The notes: a model not told the origin generated them from the sequence alone. A DNA stretch of 57,390 nucleotides from Kondoa malvinella (GCA_039545315.1 BCIM01000006.1:1135490-1192879), one strand, 5' to 3'; counted from the stretch's first letter, positions 10,627-22,114 are shown. Numbers and translations are program-made.

Positions 10627-11949
10627 CTAATCGGTCTCCATCTTGGAAGACTTTCTCTTGCTCTTCGGCTCATCCTCGTCCTCATCTTCATCCTCATCTT
10701 CGCTCTCACCTACCACCATTTGCTTGGCCCGTTGCGTAGCAGCCAATTCCTCTTTCCTTGCGTCGTCCTGCTGCTTGTATCGCTTCAATCTCTTGATCAT
10801 CTTGTCGTCTTTTCTGAGTGTACTGAGAGGGACGACAGCACTGCAGCCGGCAACGGGGCATTTCGTAGCGGCTGTGCCGTTCGAGCGAATATACTGTTCA
10901 ATGGCGTCTTTGGAATAGAAGTGTTTGCATTGTGGACTGCCGAAGGTATCAGTAGTGTTCACAAGGATTGTAGAAGGAAAAGTACTTTTGCACAGGCTCA
11001 TCAAGAATATTTTGCGTGATGGGACACTTGAAGTTGATTTGGGCTGCTCCAATTTCAATATCGTCGTCCGAGCCCTCTTCATCATCTTGCGCTGTGCAAT
11101 GCTGTCAATCTCGCGCAAACGCTAGATCTAGGTTGTTGCTCACCCGCTTCGAGAAAACTTCTCACATCTGGCATATTCTCGCCCGGGTGATGCACTTCCT
11201 GCAAATGTCACGTTACAATAAGACTGCATGCGAAGAGATCAGCAAGGTAGCTCACCCAAATCTTTTCCCTAAAGTCTTGGTACTCAGCGCTCTTTCCATA
11301 CTTTTGACGAGCACTCTTCGCTTGATACTCCTCCATCTTCTTCCCGACACCCGCTTCCAATAGATGATCGGCATTCTCCTGTCAAAGACCGCCTTGTGAG
11401 ATTATGTCTACTTTGAAGTCACCGGGATGACCGACGACATCTTCACCACCAAGAATCATCTGACGAGAGGTGTACAATACAACGGAATACTGTTTAGTCT
11501 CGTATGCCTGATCCAGAAGACTCCGGACTTCTTCGTCAATTTGGGCGAGAATCTGGCAGACCCACATCAATCAGCTGAACGCGTTACGAAGAGACAAACT
11601 TACCTTCTTTCCCTCTTCGTCATCCTTAGGGTATGCCTCTGCTAACTCCTCAGCAGCCAAAGCCAATGCTTCAATAGCCTCTTGCGCTTTCCTGCCAATG
11701 TTTTTCCACTCGTGTTCGAGCGTGACCATCTTCGGAGGCGCAGTCTTAGAGTCCAATGGAGAGTCTGCGTCCAGAAACTGCCAGTAAAGGCGATCAGACG
11801 CGTCTCATAGATTCCACGCGGAGCAAATGAACCTCTTGCATTGTCTTCTGCTGTCCGTCGTCCAGATCAGCCTCGTCCACTTGACTGGCAGCAGCCTGGC
11901 TTTGCTGCGGCCGCTGAGAGCTTCGCGCTTGTGCTGTCCTTGGCGGCAT
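10627..11949 (-). CDS. NSE2: NSE2/MMS21 SUMO ligase of the SMC5/6 complex
   Basis: E3 SUMO-protein ligase subunit of the Smc5-Smc6 DNA repair complex. The C-terminal SP-RING reads FKCPITQNILDEPVQ, then after an intron PQCKHFYSKDAIEQYI, then KCPVAGCSAVVPLSTL and the LKRY basic helix. Spacing of Cys, His and Cys residues fits the Siz/PIAS-type zinc site of Nse2. Upstream exons are helical (EEVRSLLDQAYET; HEWKNIGRKAQEAIEALALAAEELA), matching the coiled arm that binds Smc5. The start at 11949 gives MPPRTAQARSS. The C-terminus has an unusual tail of alternating Asp/Glu repeats ending in a basic patch. Six or so introns are needed. It is convergent with the AT-hook gene and divergent from GNL1, 89 bases from start to start. 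Confidence 0.85.
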
Positions 11950-12038
11950 GTTGCTTGTTTAGATAGATCGCCGAACAAGAAGAAAAACAAGAGTTCGACC
12001 CAGGACGACGATAACCCGAGACTCGAATACCAGCAGTG

Positions 12039-14148
12039 ATGCCCAATAGACCCTCAAAAGGCAAAGAGAGGAAGCAGGCGCCAGCTTCACTGCGACCTCA
12101 AACGTCAGACAATACCGCGCGAAAGAAAGCTCAGCAGTTGCAATCGACCTTTTCACGAACTCAAGACAATGTTGGCTTTGATGCTGAAAGGCCATTCATT
12201 CGTCCAATCAAAGAAGATCTATGTGTCCTGTCAAATGACGTTGTACAACCGGCTGGCAGGCCTGCTTTGACTATACCCAGACGACCGAAATGGAGAAGAG
12301 ATCGTATGTCTCCTGCATGCTGTGATGCTGCGCATCTCATATGTGGAACATTCAGAAACAAAAGAGTCTGTGGAAAAAAACGAAGTGCACTTGCATGAAC
12401 AATGGCTTCGCAAGACTCAGGCAGCTGTGAATCCTGTCGTACTAAGTGCAGCATACGAAGACGAGGAGGAGGATCAGGCCGAACAGTTGACTAGACCGCG
12501 TTCAGTCTTCGAAACAAACCTCAGCGTTTGGAGGTAAATCTGCAGCCTCTTCAGTGCCAGCTTCTCGCTCATGTCTGTGACCGCACTCTGCCAGACAGCT
12601 CTGGCGTGTAGGGGAAATGTCAGATATTCTCTTGATCCTCATCGATGCGCGCTGTCCGCCTATACATTATCCACCTTCACTTCGCGACTATCTGCGAAAT
12701 GGCATCAAACCGCGTAAGAAGATTCTGCTCGTCCTGACCAAGACTGATTTGGTGGGCGACATTGTTGCTCGCCGATGGAAAGCCTGGCTTGAAGCACAAG
12801 AAGCTGCAGAAGTAGCCGAAGAGCGATTTCGAGCTCGGGTAGTTCTCATACAAAGCTACGAAGAACAGTCTCGCTCGATACTAGAGCAGGGCACCAGAAT
12901 GAAGTACAAACCAGGTCAACCTATTGAACAGCGTCACGCTTTGATAGATGCAATTCAGCTATTGTACGATGAGATCTGTGCCCCTCCGCCTTCCTTCCAG
13001 GAAATTCCTGCCAAGCTAGCGCAGTGGAGGCCAAGAGTCTCGCCTGGTATCGACATACAAGCGCTGAAAGCCGGTCCTGCCCCTAGAATGCCTCAAAAGC
13101 CTACACAGAAAGAAGAGGTGATTCTAGGGAAAGCAGAAGCAAAAAAGGCCAGAAAGATCGGCCGGAGAGAAGATTTGGAGCACAAGCAGCAGCAGTCTTC
13201 TTCAAAGCCAGTCTCCGAAGACGACCAAGAGCATGATTCGGATATAGGGCAGGACAACGAAAACCAGGAGGGCTATATGGGCCATCGAATACCCAACTAC
13301 TTGACCATCGGCACGATAGGCAGGTCATGCTCGCCCATTTGCCGAGCGCCCATTGATCGAGAGACAGGACATCCCAACGCGGGCAAGAGTAGTCTGATCA
13401 ACTGTCTTCTCGGTCGCAAAGCGGTTCAAGCAAGCGCTACTCCAGGTATGCACGGCGATCTCGTGCTGGACCATCACTAACTCCTGGGATAGGCAAAACG
13501 AAAGCTTTCCAGACTCACTTCCTCTCGCCCTCAGTCCGCCTGTGCGACTGTCCAGGTCTCGTTATGCCCTCGTATACGGACAACATAGTGCAGCTATTTG
13601 CTGGTATGGTACAGACGACGAAGAGTCAAGCGGTGATTGCCTACGCGGCAGATCGCATACCTATCGAACAGCTCCTTCCTGTTTCTTTACCACCTCCACC
13701 ACCGCCCTCCAAGATTCCTGGTGCGCGACCACTGCAGAAGCCTGTTACCGGATGGAACACCGATCTGTTGCTTGTGCGATATGCCGAAGCATGTGGTTTC
13801 ATCACTGCGAAAGCTGCGCGTCCCGACACCTATCGAGCCGGCGCTATGATCATGCGATTCTTGCAAAGTGGTGCTATCAGGTGGGCGTTCAGACCTGATG
13901 ATGGGGGAGAGGAATGGCCAGACTGCGAAGGATTGCTGTTGAAGGACCAGAAGACGGAATTGGTCGCTACGGAGGAAGAAGAGGAAGTATATACGCATCA
14001 AGAAGAAACTCGAGATAGTTCAGAAGAGGCCTCGGAATCTAGCTCAGCGGGAGAGGAGGAGGCAGAAGAGCCTTTCAAGAGTCGGTCAGCTTTTGCGATG
14101 CTTCAGGACGAGCTGGCGTCGGACAGCGACCAGTCTTCAGAGAGCTAA
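12039..14148 (+). CDS. GNL1-type circularly permuted GTPase
   Basis: A YlqF/YawG-family GTPase with permuted G motifs: G4 first (LVLTKTDLV, near 12730), then G1 P-loop GHPNAGKSSLINCLLG (near 13370) and G3 DCPGLVMPSY (near 13545). The N-terminal region with KWRRD..ESVEKNE and FETNLSVWR followed by SDILLILIDARCPP matches the GNL1 subgroup, linked to ribosome assembly or nucleolar roles. The C-terminus is acidic (EEEEEVYTHQEE). The intron directly before the P-loop, 13320 to 13367, starts with GC rather than GT: exon ATAG, intron GCAGGT..GACAG. Its removal gives the canonical TIGHPNAGKSS. It is 48 bases and has no stop, so retention would insert 16 residues. The start at 12039 is MPNRPSKGKER. 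Confidence 0.85.
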
Positions 14149-14553
14149 GTTTGCGAATACAGCTCGCTGCAGTGTGATGACTTGCGTATGGCTCGCAACC
14201 TTCATAGTGTGTCTTCTGTCTCTCTGATCTTTGATTGTTGACTCCTGAATCCAGCCTTTCGGGTTCTCCCTGTTGCTACATCCCCTGTTCAGACCAACAG
14301 TGTTCCTATCTGCCATTCCTTGACCTCTCTGTCAGCTTCTTTGACTGGTCAATGTTCAGAACCGATCTTCTTGACCACGTAAAGCTTGCACTGCCGAGCC
14401 TTCTCCGCATGGCAGTCGGCGTCATCATTCGGGCTCTGCTGTGCCCCGTGATCCTATTGGCCAAGCGGCTTTCTTCATCGTCTCTGCTGGTCAGCGACCT
14501 TCACGAAACTATCTGCGCTACCTACCTTCCTAGTTTATCCAGTCAATACCGAT
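14149..14553. other. Intergenic region upstream of glycine-zipper gene A
   Basis: About 405 bases, pyrimidine-rich, between GNL1 and the first glycine-zipper gene. An open frame at 14235 to 14666 crosses it but reads as low-quality Ser/Cys/Leu sequence and is overlapped out of frame by the real gene. It probably holds the promoter and 5' untranslated region of the next gene. Confidence 0.4.
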
Positions 14554-15476
14554 ATGAATTTCCCAGAACCAGAAATACCCGGTCGAGTTCAATCTCAACC
14601 TTACCAGCAAAATCCGTACGCTGGCGACGTGCGATCCGTATCGGGCATGTCTCGGGGACAAAATGATACGTCCAATCAGCCATATGCTGCTACACAATAT
14701 GGTCTAGCAAACAATTAGTGAGTCATATTTTCTCGCAGGAATGGTGTACAAAGCTGAAAAGACGCAGTCAAGGTGCTCCATACCAATCGCAGATGAATCA
14801 GCCCACGAATCAACCAATAGGGCAAGCAGCTCAGAATCAGCCTATGCTTGGACCAGCTGAAGATGGAGAGCGCGGCTGGAAGGGCGCACTAGCAGGCGCT
14901 GGAACAGGGGGATGTAGGACTCCCCTCTCCATTTACTAGACAGATCGGCTAAGTAGCTATACAGATGGCGGTTCGCAAGTCGGAGGGAAAGGCTCAGGAC
15001 TGCTTGGCGCCTGTAAGAATCCTCAAGCCTAGCTACCTACCTCCCATATAGCTGACACGTGTTGCGCAGTTGCTGGTGCAATCCTAGGCTCAAAAGCGGA
15101 AGACAAGGTAAGAGATTTCCCCCCTCATTCGACGATCTACTTGATAGTTTGCTGTAGTACTTCAAAGGCGATGAGCATGGTCACGACGAAGTCAAAGATG
15201 AATACCGAGATGGGCACACAGTGCAGAAAGGTCAGCTATCCGCTGACGCACACTTCACTCGAGCTAACTCGTTTTTCAGGCCATATGGGTGGAATTCTGG
15301 GTGGTCGTAGGTCAGCAGCTGCTCCAGCTTCGATCGCTTACTTCTTTGGTTGCGATTATCAGCAGGATTGCGTCAAGCGATTCGTGGTCCCAAGTAATCA
15401 TCTGACTTGCTTAGGGCATGCGAATGCCAGAGGGCTTTGGCATTGCAATGATGGTCAGCGCATGATTGTAGATTAG
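14554..15476 (+). CDS. Glycine-zipper protein, tandem copy A
   Basis: Starts MNFPEPEIPG and has a Q/N/Y/P-rich, prion-like N-terminal half. After an intron (donor GTGAGT near 14717) comes the core GERGWKGALAGAGTGG, then GSQVGGKGSGLLGA, AGAILGSKAEDKY, a charged stretch (HGHDEVKDEYRDGH) and GHMGGILGGR. Repeated small residues at four-residue spacing are the mark of a glycine-zipper membrane or oligomerising helix pair. The final join (phase 1, to RHANARGLWHCND) ends at 15476. The next gene shares the start pattern, the GERG box, the intron in the zipper and the SKAxDK end. The role is unknown; such proteins are often membrane- or stress-associated. Confidence 0.65.
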
Positions 15477-15641
15477 ACTACGTGATACAATGTCCTTGTC
15501 TTCTCGACTGGCTTCACCGCCCGGCATCGCCTCGGTCTGATGATGACTTTGAACTCGGCCGTCAATATTGGTTGATCTTGCACAGTCACCCAAAGTCACC
15601 TTACCACTCTCATCTAAGCTACACTCATCTCATCAAACGCA

Positions 15642-16409
15642 ATGTCTGGATTCCCTGAGCCCAATTTCAACAACGGCGGATACGGCCAGCCTCAGCCTTC
15701 GAACCAAATGTACGGAAGTGGTTATCCCGCTCAAGGTCAAGGACAATACCAGCAATCAAACCAAGGCTATCCTCAGCAGGACTACGGCTACAACCAGCCT
15801 ATGGATCAACGCGGTGCCGCAGACTCGTACCAAGGCGCAGCTCCTCAGCAGCAGCAGTAGTGAGCTTTGGGTCTTCCCTTGGCATTCTGGCCTGGCAGCT
15901 AATGCGTCGATAAAGCGGCGGATACAACCAGCACCCTGATTCTCAGTACAATCAGCCTCAGCAGCAGTACAACCAGCCGCGACAGCAGCAATATGACCAG
16001 AACGGTCAACCCTTAGGCGCCGATGGAGAGAGAGGCTTCTGTGAGTTTGCAGCAAGCTTCGAAAGGGTCTTTGCTGATGTATTTATCTATCACAGTGGGA
16101 GGTGCTGCGGGTGCTTTGGCTGGCGGCTATGGAGGTTCACAAGTGAGTTTGTAGCCAATGCTTGGGATGTTTGCTCATTGTTCTTTCACAGATGGGCGGG
16201 ACTGGTACTGCACTCCTAGGTACTATCGCTGGAGCCGTGTTTGGTTCGAAAGCGCAAGACAAAGTAGGTCTACCTGCGGACGAGTAGCGATGACGCTGAC
16301 TGTCGCACAGTGGAAAGACAGTCGCCAGGACCATCACAACAGTCCTCAGCAGGGAGGATCAAACCAGATGATGCAAGGACTGGGTAGCTTGTTTGGCGGA
16401 AAGAAGTGA
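15642..16409 (+). CDS. Glycine-zipper protein, tandem copy B
   Basis: Starts MSGFPEPNFNNGGYGQ, followed by a long Q/Y/N/G-rich domain (repeats of QGY, YNQP, QQQ). An intron whose donor overlaps a TAG (CAGTA then GTGAGC near 15860) is removed. The core follows as GERGFLGGAAGALAGGYGGSQMGG, then GTALLGTIAGAVFGSKAQDKWKDSRQD, and the end is GLGSLFGGKK at 16409. The zipper exons are separated by introns at 16041 to 16096 and 16143 to 16191, in the same places as copy A. The Q/N/Y-rich half predicts phase separation or aggregation, and the zipper predicts membrane insertion or packing. The function is not known. Confidence 0.7.
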
Positions 16410-16574
16410 TTTGATGATCTATGAATGTAAGAACGATGGACTTTGTACAGATATATGTAGCAGAACAGCGAGCATTTGATTGTATCTGTGATTCTTTGTA
16501 CTCTTCGCTGCATACTCGGAATCTATGTTGATCTGCAGCTCATTCGCCAAACACCGTCAAGTGATCCAGCGAGA

Positions 16575-17436
16575 ATGGCCGCAGCAGCTCCGAAAGAGCC
16601 TAGACCCGTCGTCTTCTTTGACGTGTCCATGGGAGAGACACCACTAGGGAGGATGAAGTTTGAACTATTCAAGTGAGCTCAGGAAAACAAAGTAGGCACC
16701 GAAGAGCTTTTAAGCTGATACTGCTATTGCGGTAGCGATGTAGTCCCAAAGTGAGCACTGCTGAGCTGTTAACAATCAGTAAGGGCTGAATCCCTTGGCC
16801 GCAGGACAGCAGAGAACTTCCGTCAACTATGTACAGGCGAACACAGGCAAGCTAATCCGGCAAAACGCCTGCGTAGGAATGCTCATATCTTCAATATAGA
16901 GTGAACAACGCCCCAGTCGGATACAAGAACAGTCTGTTCCATCGCGTCATCAAAGATTTCATGGTCCAAGGTTCGCCTCTTCAACCCCTTGCCTCGCGGT
17001 GTGCTGACCACTCGTTTCAGGCGGCGATTTCCTGAACAGCGACGGAACTGGGAGCATGTCGATATACGGACGCCAATTTGCTGACGAGAACTTCACCGTC
17101 AAGCACACTGGCCCGGGTTTACTGAGTATGGCAAACAGTGGGCCGAATACGAATGGTTGCCAGGTGTGTACCACCGAAAAACTTAAAAGACCGAGCTGAC
17201 AATAGCCTAGTTCTTCATTACGGTTGCGCCAGCTGAATTCTTGGATGGCAAGCATGTGGTTTTCGGCAAGATAGTGGATGGAGGTGAATCAATGTTGGTA
17301 TTGCGCAAGATTGAGAATGCCAGTACGGGTGCAGGGAATAGACCGAAGTTGGCTGTCAAAATCACAGGTAAGCGACGGCTTCAGCTAGACAACAAAGCTG
17401 ATTCGAGGCTTACTAAAAGAATGCGGTGAAATGTAA
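16575..17436 (+). CDS. PPIH: Cyclophilin H-type peptidyl-prolyl isomerase
   Basis: A peptidyl-prolyl cis-trans isomerase of the spliceosomal cyclophilin H type, which binds the U4/U6.U5 snRNP. The sequence reads [60 protein letters not shown], the catalytic and substrate loop [20 protein letters not shown] and [13 protein letters not shown]. The active-site Arg (FHRVI), Phe and Gln residues are all present. The last intron (donor ACAG|GTAAGC, acceptor AAAAG at 17420) gives the family ending ITECGEM, with the stop at 17436. A 15-base microexon (16736 to 16750) encodes part of DVVPK. The following intron, 16847 to 16899, begins with GC (ACAG|GCAAGC). It is convergent with the next gene, 18 bases between stops. 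Confidence 0.93.
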
Positions 17437-17454
17437 TCGTGACATATGTTGGTT

Positions 17455-18404
17455 TCATCGCTCGCCGCCTTGCCGTCTCCTCTCTTGAAACTCCAAGTCA
17501 TCATCTGAGAGGTCGATATCCAGTTGGAACAGGGTCTCCTCCTCTTGAGCCCCGTCCAAGTCTATAGCGGGCACACCGCCTCCAAATATTGACTTGCCAG
17601 ATCTGCGCATGACAATAGCCAATCTCGAGAATTGAATGGCGTTTCTGACAATGAGCAGGATATCGTCGAAAACTTCTTCTCCCTTTGCTGAACAGCCCGA
17701 AAAGAAGACGACCAGGACTGTGATGACGCAGAAGAATGTTATCCCCAAATCGAGAATATTGTCTGCACTTGAAGGGTTAGTTTCATGCAAGTTCGTGAAG
17801 ACAGTGGACGGACAATATGATTTCCAGAATTGCTAACTCTCGCGAATCAGCTCATGCTCAAGAGCGTCGGTAGCCCACTCACTTTACCAAATGCAACCAG
17901 CCGTATCGAAACTTCGCAGATCATAGCAGTGTTGACTCTGTCATAGGATACCTTAGAGCCGAGGCAACGTATAACAAGGGTGTGTACGTACATGATTTCT
18001 AGGATGAAGAAGGCAAGAACAGGGCATTCGCTCGTCATGCTGAGAACAACAGATGCCAACGACAGCAATGCCCTTTGAAGCTTGATTCAGCCTGGAGTTA
18101 TATTCAAGACCATGCGACATACATGGTCAAGTAGAAAAAGGCATAGAATTGAGAGAAGACGAAGCGATCTTGTGAACAGCGTGTCAATTGCCTTGCTCTT
18201 GTTCAGCTCAGAGACGCTTCTGAAACTCACTTGCTACGCCTTTGAGTATTTCACTACGCGAGAGGTAGTACTGAGATCGCCTGTTAGAGGGCGAGCAGCT
18301 TGGATCAGCCAATCTCCTGGCTTCGCGTCTCGAGTCGCACAGCAATTGCCAACTTACGGTTGCACGAACGACTGCTCGCTCTCTGAAGCTGCGTCTGAAT
18401 TCAT
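17455..18404 (-). CDS. Small voltage-sensor-like (ion_trans-like) membrane protein
   Basis: Spliced from six or so exons, starting MNSDAASESEQSFVQP at 18404. Four hydrophobic helices follow: RLLSILCLFLLDH; ALLSLASVVLSM then CPVLAFFILEI; an EVSIRLVAFGKQFWKS box; and NILDLGITFFCVITVLVVFF. The chain then runs FDDILLIVRNAIQFSRLAIVMRRSGKS, an arginine-bearing S4-like helix, and ends in a short acidic tail (LDIDLSDDDLEF). An acidic residue plus Arg in S2/S3 and a basic S4, with no pore region, suggest a free-standing voltage-sensor domain or truncated ion_trans protein of a conserved fungal family. Arg spacing is not the strict every-third pattern of Hv1, so proton conduction is not claimed. Its start is 70 bases from that of TMEM135. 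Confidence 0.6.
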
Positions 18405-18474
18405 CTCTGTCGCTATTCTAGTACCGCTGTGCTGGTATTTCGTTCGACACGAGTTGGTCGTGTTGGCGCATGAA

Positions 18475-20661
18475 ATGGCTTCGTTCCAGACAACCGCCAG
18501 AGAAAGCACAAAGACTAGAGAGGGCTGGTCAAAGATGGCCAACGCTGAGCCAGAAGATGTGCCGCAGTCTCCAGAACAGATGACCGCTCAGAATTGGCAT
18601 GCCAGTGAAGATGCGGCTGAAGTTGGCTCGGATGGGACGACGTCGCCTGTCTATCCTGCTACACCATCAGCTTACGAGACTGCTCAATCTCTCCGCCGCT
18701 CGCTGAGCGTGAAGAACCTGATGGAATTGGACGCAAAGGCACTTGGTGACAAATTGTGGAGAGGCAAGCATTACCAAGAACGCAGACCAAGGGATTTAGA
18801 CGCTTTGATCGCATGTACGTCCTCATATTGCACTCTTCTAGCTGTATAGAGCTGACTCTGATCTGTCCAGGGACTGTTCGCGGGGCCCTACGAAGTTTCC
18901 TGCTCGCTTATACCTTTCGCGCTGGCTTCACCTCCCTCTTTGCAATCGTCGCTTCCCTTCGGAGACGTACAGCGCTTTACAACACGCTTAGATCCATCAT
19001 CAAAACTGTCCTGCTGGGTCAGACGGCTATTCGTTTCGGCGCAATGTTTGGTCTCTTTACCGCTTTGTGTATGTGTTCAGCTCCAGTCCTGGTCCAAGTT
19101 GTAACGCTCTGTGTATATGAAGACCGCTGGTCGTATGCTTATCTCTGATTACGCGCTATGTCTGGTGTCTAACATGTGAAATCAGATTTCACGGCCTGAG
19201 ACTGTACAACCCTGGTCCGCGTGGCAGAGGCAAGGAAGAGCGCTGGCACGCACCTTTGGCAGGCGCAATAGCTGGTCTGGCACTGTTGATCGAAAAGGCG
19301 GATTCGAGAACCGCAGTTGCACAGCAAGTCTTTATTCGCGCCATCCAAGGAGCTGTGCACCGAGGTCACCGGAGAGGATTCAGGATACCGCACGGAGACG
19401 TGCTGCTGTTTGGCTTGAGCTGTGGAACCATCATGTATAGCTGGGTGGTGAGCAAGTCTTGTCCCTGTCAAGTTGGGTCTGACATTTGCACTGATTAGCT
19501 GGCACCAAACATGCTTGATCGAGGGTACAATCAATGGATTTCGGTAGGCTCAAGCGCCTTGGCGATTGATGCGTGCTTACCTGTCTTGACAGATGGCTTC
19601 TCGCCAACATCAGCACTTGGTACCAATTCAGAAAGCGCGCGTCTGGAACCAGCCTTTCCCTACGGAACCTGCCAATCGAGTGCTCGAGGGATGGAAGATG
19701 ACCAGGCACAATAGAAAGATTGGCGAACAAGCTGTCGCAAATGCTCTGATCGGGAACGATGGACCAAAGTTTTGTCCCTGGTGCGTTAGCCAAGCAGGCT
19801 TTTAGTGACACGCTGACCAGAGATCATAGCGCACTACATCACCCTGGCACAAACAGCTGTATAGTCCATGAGATCATCACCTGGTCTTCTGTCGTTCGCT
19901 GGATTATGCCCGTTTATCTAGCGCTACACACGATTCCTCCGCTGGTTCTACGCCGCAAATCAACTCTGAAAGAGTAAGCTCGATCACCTGGTATCCCAAT
20001 GTCGGGTTGAATTTTGCCGCAGTCCATCCAGATTCGTGCAACGAGCCATTTTAGGCACCTTGAAATCTTCAGCGTTCCTGGGATTCTTCGTTACCAGCTT
20101 CCAATCCCTGATTTGTTTCCAACGACATCTCTTTTCCTGGTTGGAGAACAGGGGCTTCAAGAGCCTCGCAAGGGTAGCCAGACATCGATGGTGGACTTGG
20201 CTATTTGGTATGCTCTGTTCCTCTCTACAGTATAGCAGACGTTGAAAAGATATGCCTAGGCTTCACTACGTGTCTTTCATTGTTTGTCGAAGATAAGAGA
20301 AGGCGAGAGGAACTGGCTCTGTATGTGACACCCAAAGTGAGTGTTCACGTTTCCTCGATAGGCCTTGCTGATCCCCAGCAGGCCATGGAAAGTGGCTGGG
20401 CGTATCTGAAGGCTGCTGGCCTTGTGAAACCGCTGCCTCTCGGCGGAGAAGTTTGGTTGAACGTTCTGTACGTTTGGCAATGCTGCAAAGCAAGCTCCAT
20501 CTCACATGTTTTCCGATAGCGGGGTCTCGATCATGATGGATGTAGGCAGTATATCACCAGGTTCGTACTATATGCTGACCTGTATTCAGACTTGGAGACA
20601 TGAACGTGAAGCGTTGAGTGGACTTGTGCGCAACATTTTATGGCAGAGCGTTGGACCATGA
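18475..20661 (+). CDS. TMEM135-like integral membrane protein
   Basis: A multi-pass membrane protein of the TMEM135 family, linked in animals to mitochondrial and peroxisomal lipid handling. Exons read in order: a disordered N-terminus (MASFQTTARE), SFLLAYTFRAGFTSLFAI, AIRFGAMFGLFTAL, LAGAIAGLALLIEK, DVLLFGLSCGTIMYSW, the family box LAPNMLDRGYNQWI then CALHHPGTNSC, FLGFFVTSFQSLICF and a final KICLGFTTCLSLFVEDKRRREELALYV. About ten introns of 45 to 60 bases are needed. The Cys/His-rich box PC..LHHPGTNSC is characteristic. A putative last intron (20542 to 20589) is 48 bases, open and in phase, so the tail may exist in two lengths. The stop is at 20661. The start at 18475 is the best ATG but upstream sequence is coding on the other strand. 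Confidence 0.8.
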
Positions 20662-20754
20662 AGGGTTGTATCAGCGATATGTAAGACTGTATAATGTGAC
20701 GATCTGGCAGGCCTTGCGAATCCGAGTACGTGATCTTTTTTTGTAGCAACTGCC

Positions 20755-22009
20755 ATGCCAGGGGAACTCCCAAAACTGCTCTTCTTGTCGGACTCCTTCG
20801 TTCAGCCTGGATTATCGCTATTTAAGCAGCTGCTGTCAGAAGCAGATGATCAAGCTTGTCTGTTGTGCGCCCAGCAAGATTATCGAGATCTTTTGCCGGA
20901 AGAAACCAACATCAAGGTACTGGATGCCTTGAGGAGCGACTCAGCGCAAGCAAATGTCCAAAGCATCCTCTCTTTGCCTCTGGAACAGCTGTACACCTTG
21001 ATCAGTTCAATGCATCCTTTAGTGCTGTTTGTCGACTCTCTCAATGCATTCGAACTACTGTTCCCAGCGCAAGACTTGTACAAACTGTTCAAAAAGCTCA
21101 TGCATAATAGTGCGTAGAGGCTTTATACATTCGAGCCAAGTCGGCTGAGATCATCTGTTGGTTAGCGAAGTTGCGTCTGGTTTTGCTGCATCACGGCGAC
21201 ATGGCGTCTATACCTAGCCATCGCCCCTACGAAGATCTGGCAGTGCTTTTCTGTCAGCCTGCCTTCTCGCCAACGATATTGCATTTGGTGTTGCACCCAG
21301 TCGGCCTGCTCAATCTTTTGCATTCAACCTTTACCACTTCGTCTCAGGATGCCAAGATCCACGAATATCTCTCGCGCTTTCATAAAAGAGGCTGGGGAGG
21401 TTTCGGCTACCGGAGAGACGTAACGGACGAGCATGAACAGCAGATATCTTTAGATGGCCTTGGAAACGCCCACATAGGGCAATGCATACTGTCATGGGAG
21501 CTGCAAGGGCTAGCCGAATCGTCTGCGTTGCAAGTGCTAGGCAGCAAGCTTCGGCTTGGAAATGTGAACAAGCGGATAGACAAGAGCGAGCAGGTTTCGA
21601 CGGTCAGAACTGGGGTCAAGATAAGCAGAGGGCTGTCCGGTCTACAAACACAGCGAGAAGGAAAGATTGAAGTGATTGGATTGAGCTCAGTGAACGGTCT
21701 GATTGAAAACAAGACACCGAAATCAAGCTCCAACAGCGCAGTAAGCGATTTTGTGCAAGCTCTATTGTGACGAAGGTTGACCGTATTAAGACCAAGGATC
21801 CGGATGTTACTTCCACCTTACCTTTCAATCTGTCCCTTACCGAAAATCAACGTTCAGCAAAGGATAATGTCGTCCTACCTTACCTCCCTAAAGCCTCTGT
21901 CGGACAAGACCAGAAGAAGCCAGCCATCGCAGGCGGCAAAGTATTTTACGAACCAGACAAAGAAGACGATGTAGATTACGAAGAACCTGAGGATGATTTC
22001 GAGCTCTAG
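20755..22009 (+). CDS. ELP5: Elongator complex subunit 5
   Basis: The Elp5/Iki1 subunit of Elongator, a RecA-like ring member (Elp4-5-6) needed for wobble uridine modification in tRNA. The sequence starts MPGELPKLLFLSDSFVQPGLSLFKQLL, with a Rossmann-like layout (VLFVDSLNAFELLF). The C-terminal signature is clear: DPDVTSTLPFNLSLTENQ, VVLPYLPK, GGKVFYEPDKEDDVDYEEPEDDFEL. Introns at about 21112 to 21166 and 21741 to 21774 (AACAGCGCA|GTAAGC..GACGAAG) are supported by frame. No Walker A motif is present, as expected for this family. It follows TMEM135 on the same strand. Confidence 0.88.
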
Positions 22010-22114
22010 AGCCCGCAAGTTAGATAGAGGTTCGATTCAATGCACAACTTTGAAAATCCAAGTACACGAAACAGAACGACGAAAGTACAAAATAAATAGA
22101 TAACAACATTCCCT

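Noticed and set aside
14235..14666. Plus frame of 143 codons before glycine-zipper gene A
   Set aside because: It overlaps the real first exon in another frame and has random composition.
15840..15862. TAG stop after the CAG repeat in glycine-zipper gene B
   Set aside because: The TA belongs to the exon and the G begins a GTGAGC donor; the spliced frame continues into the zipper.
22026..22046. GAGGTTCGATTCAATG, like a tRNA T-arm
   Set aside because: No acceptor-stem partner, D arm or anticodon arm is found upstream, which is ELP5 coding sequence.
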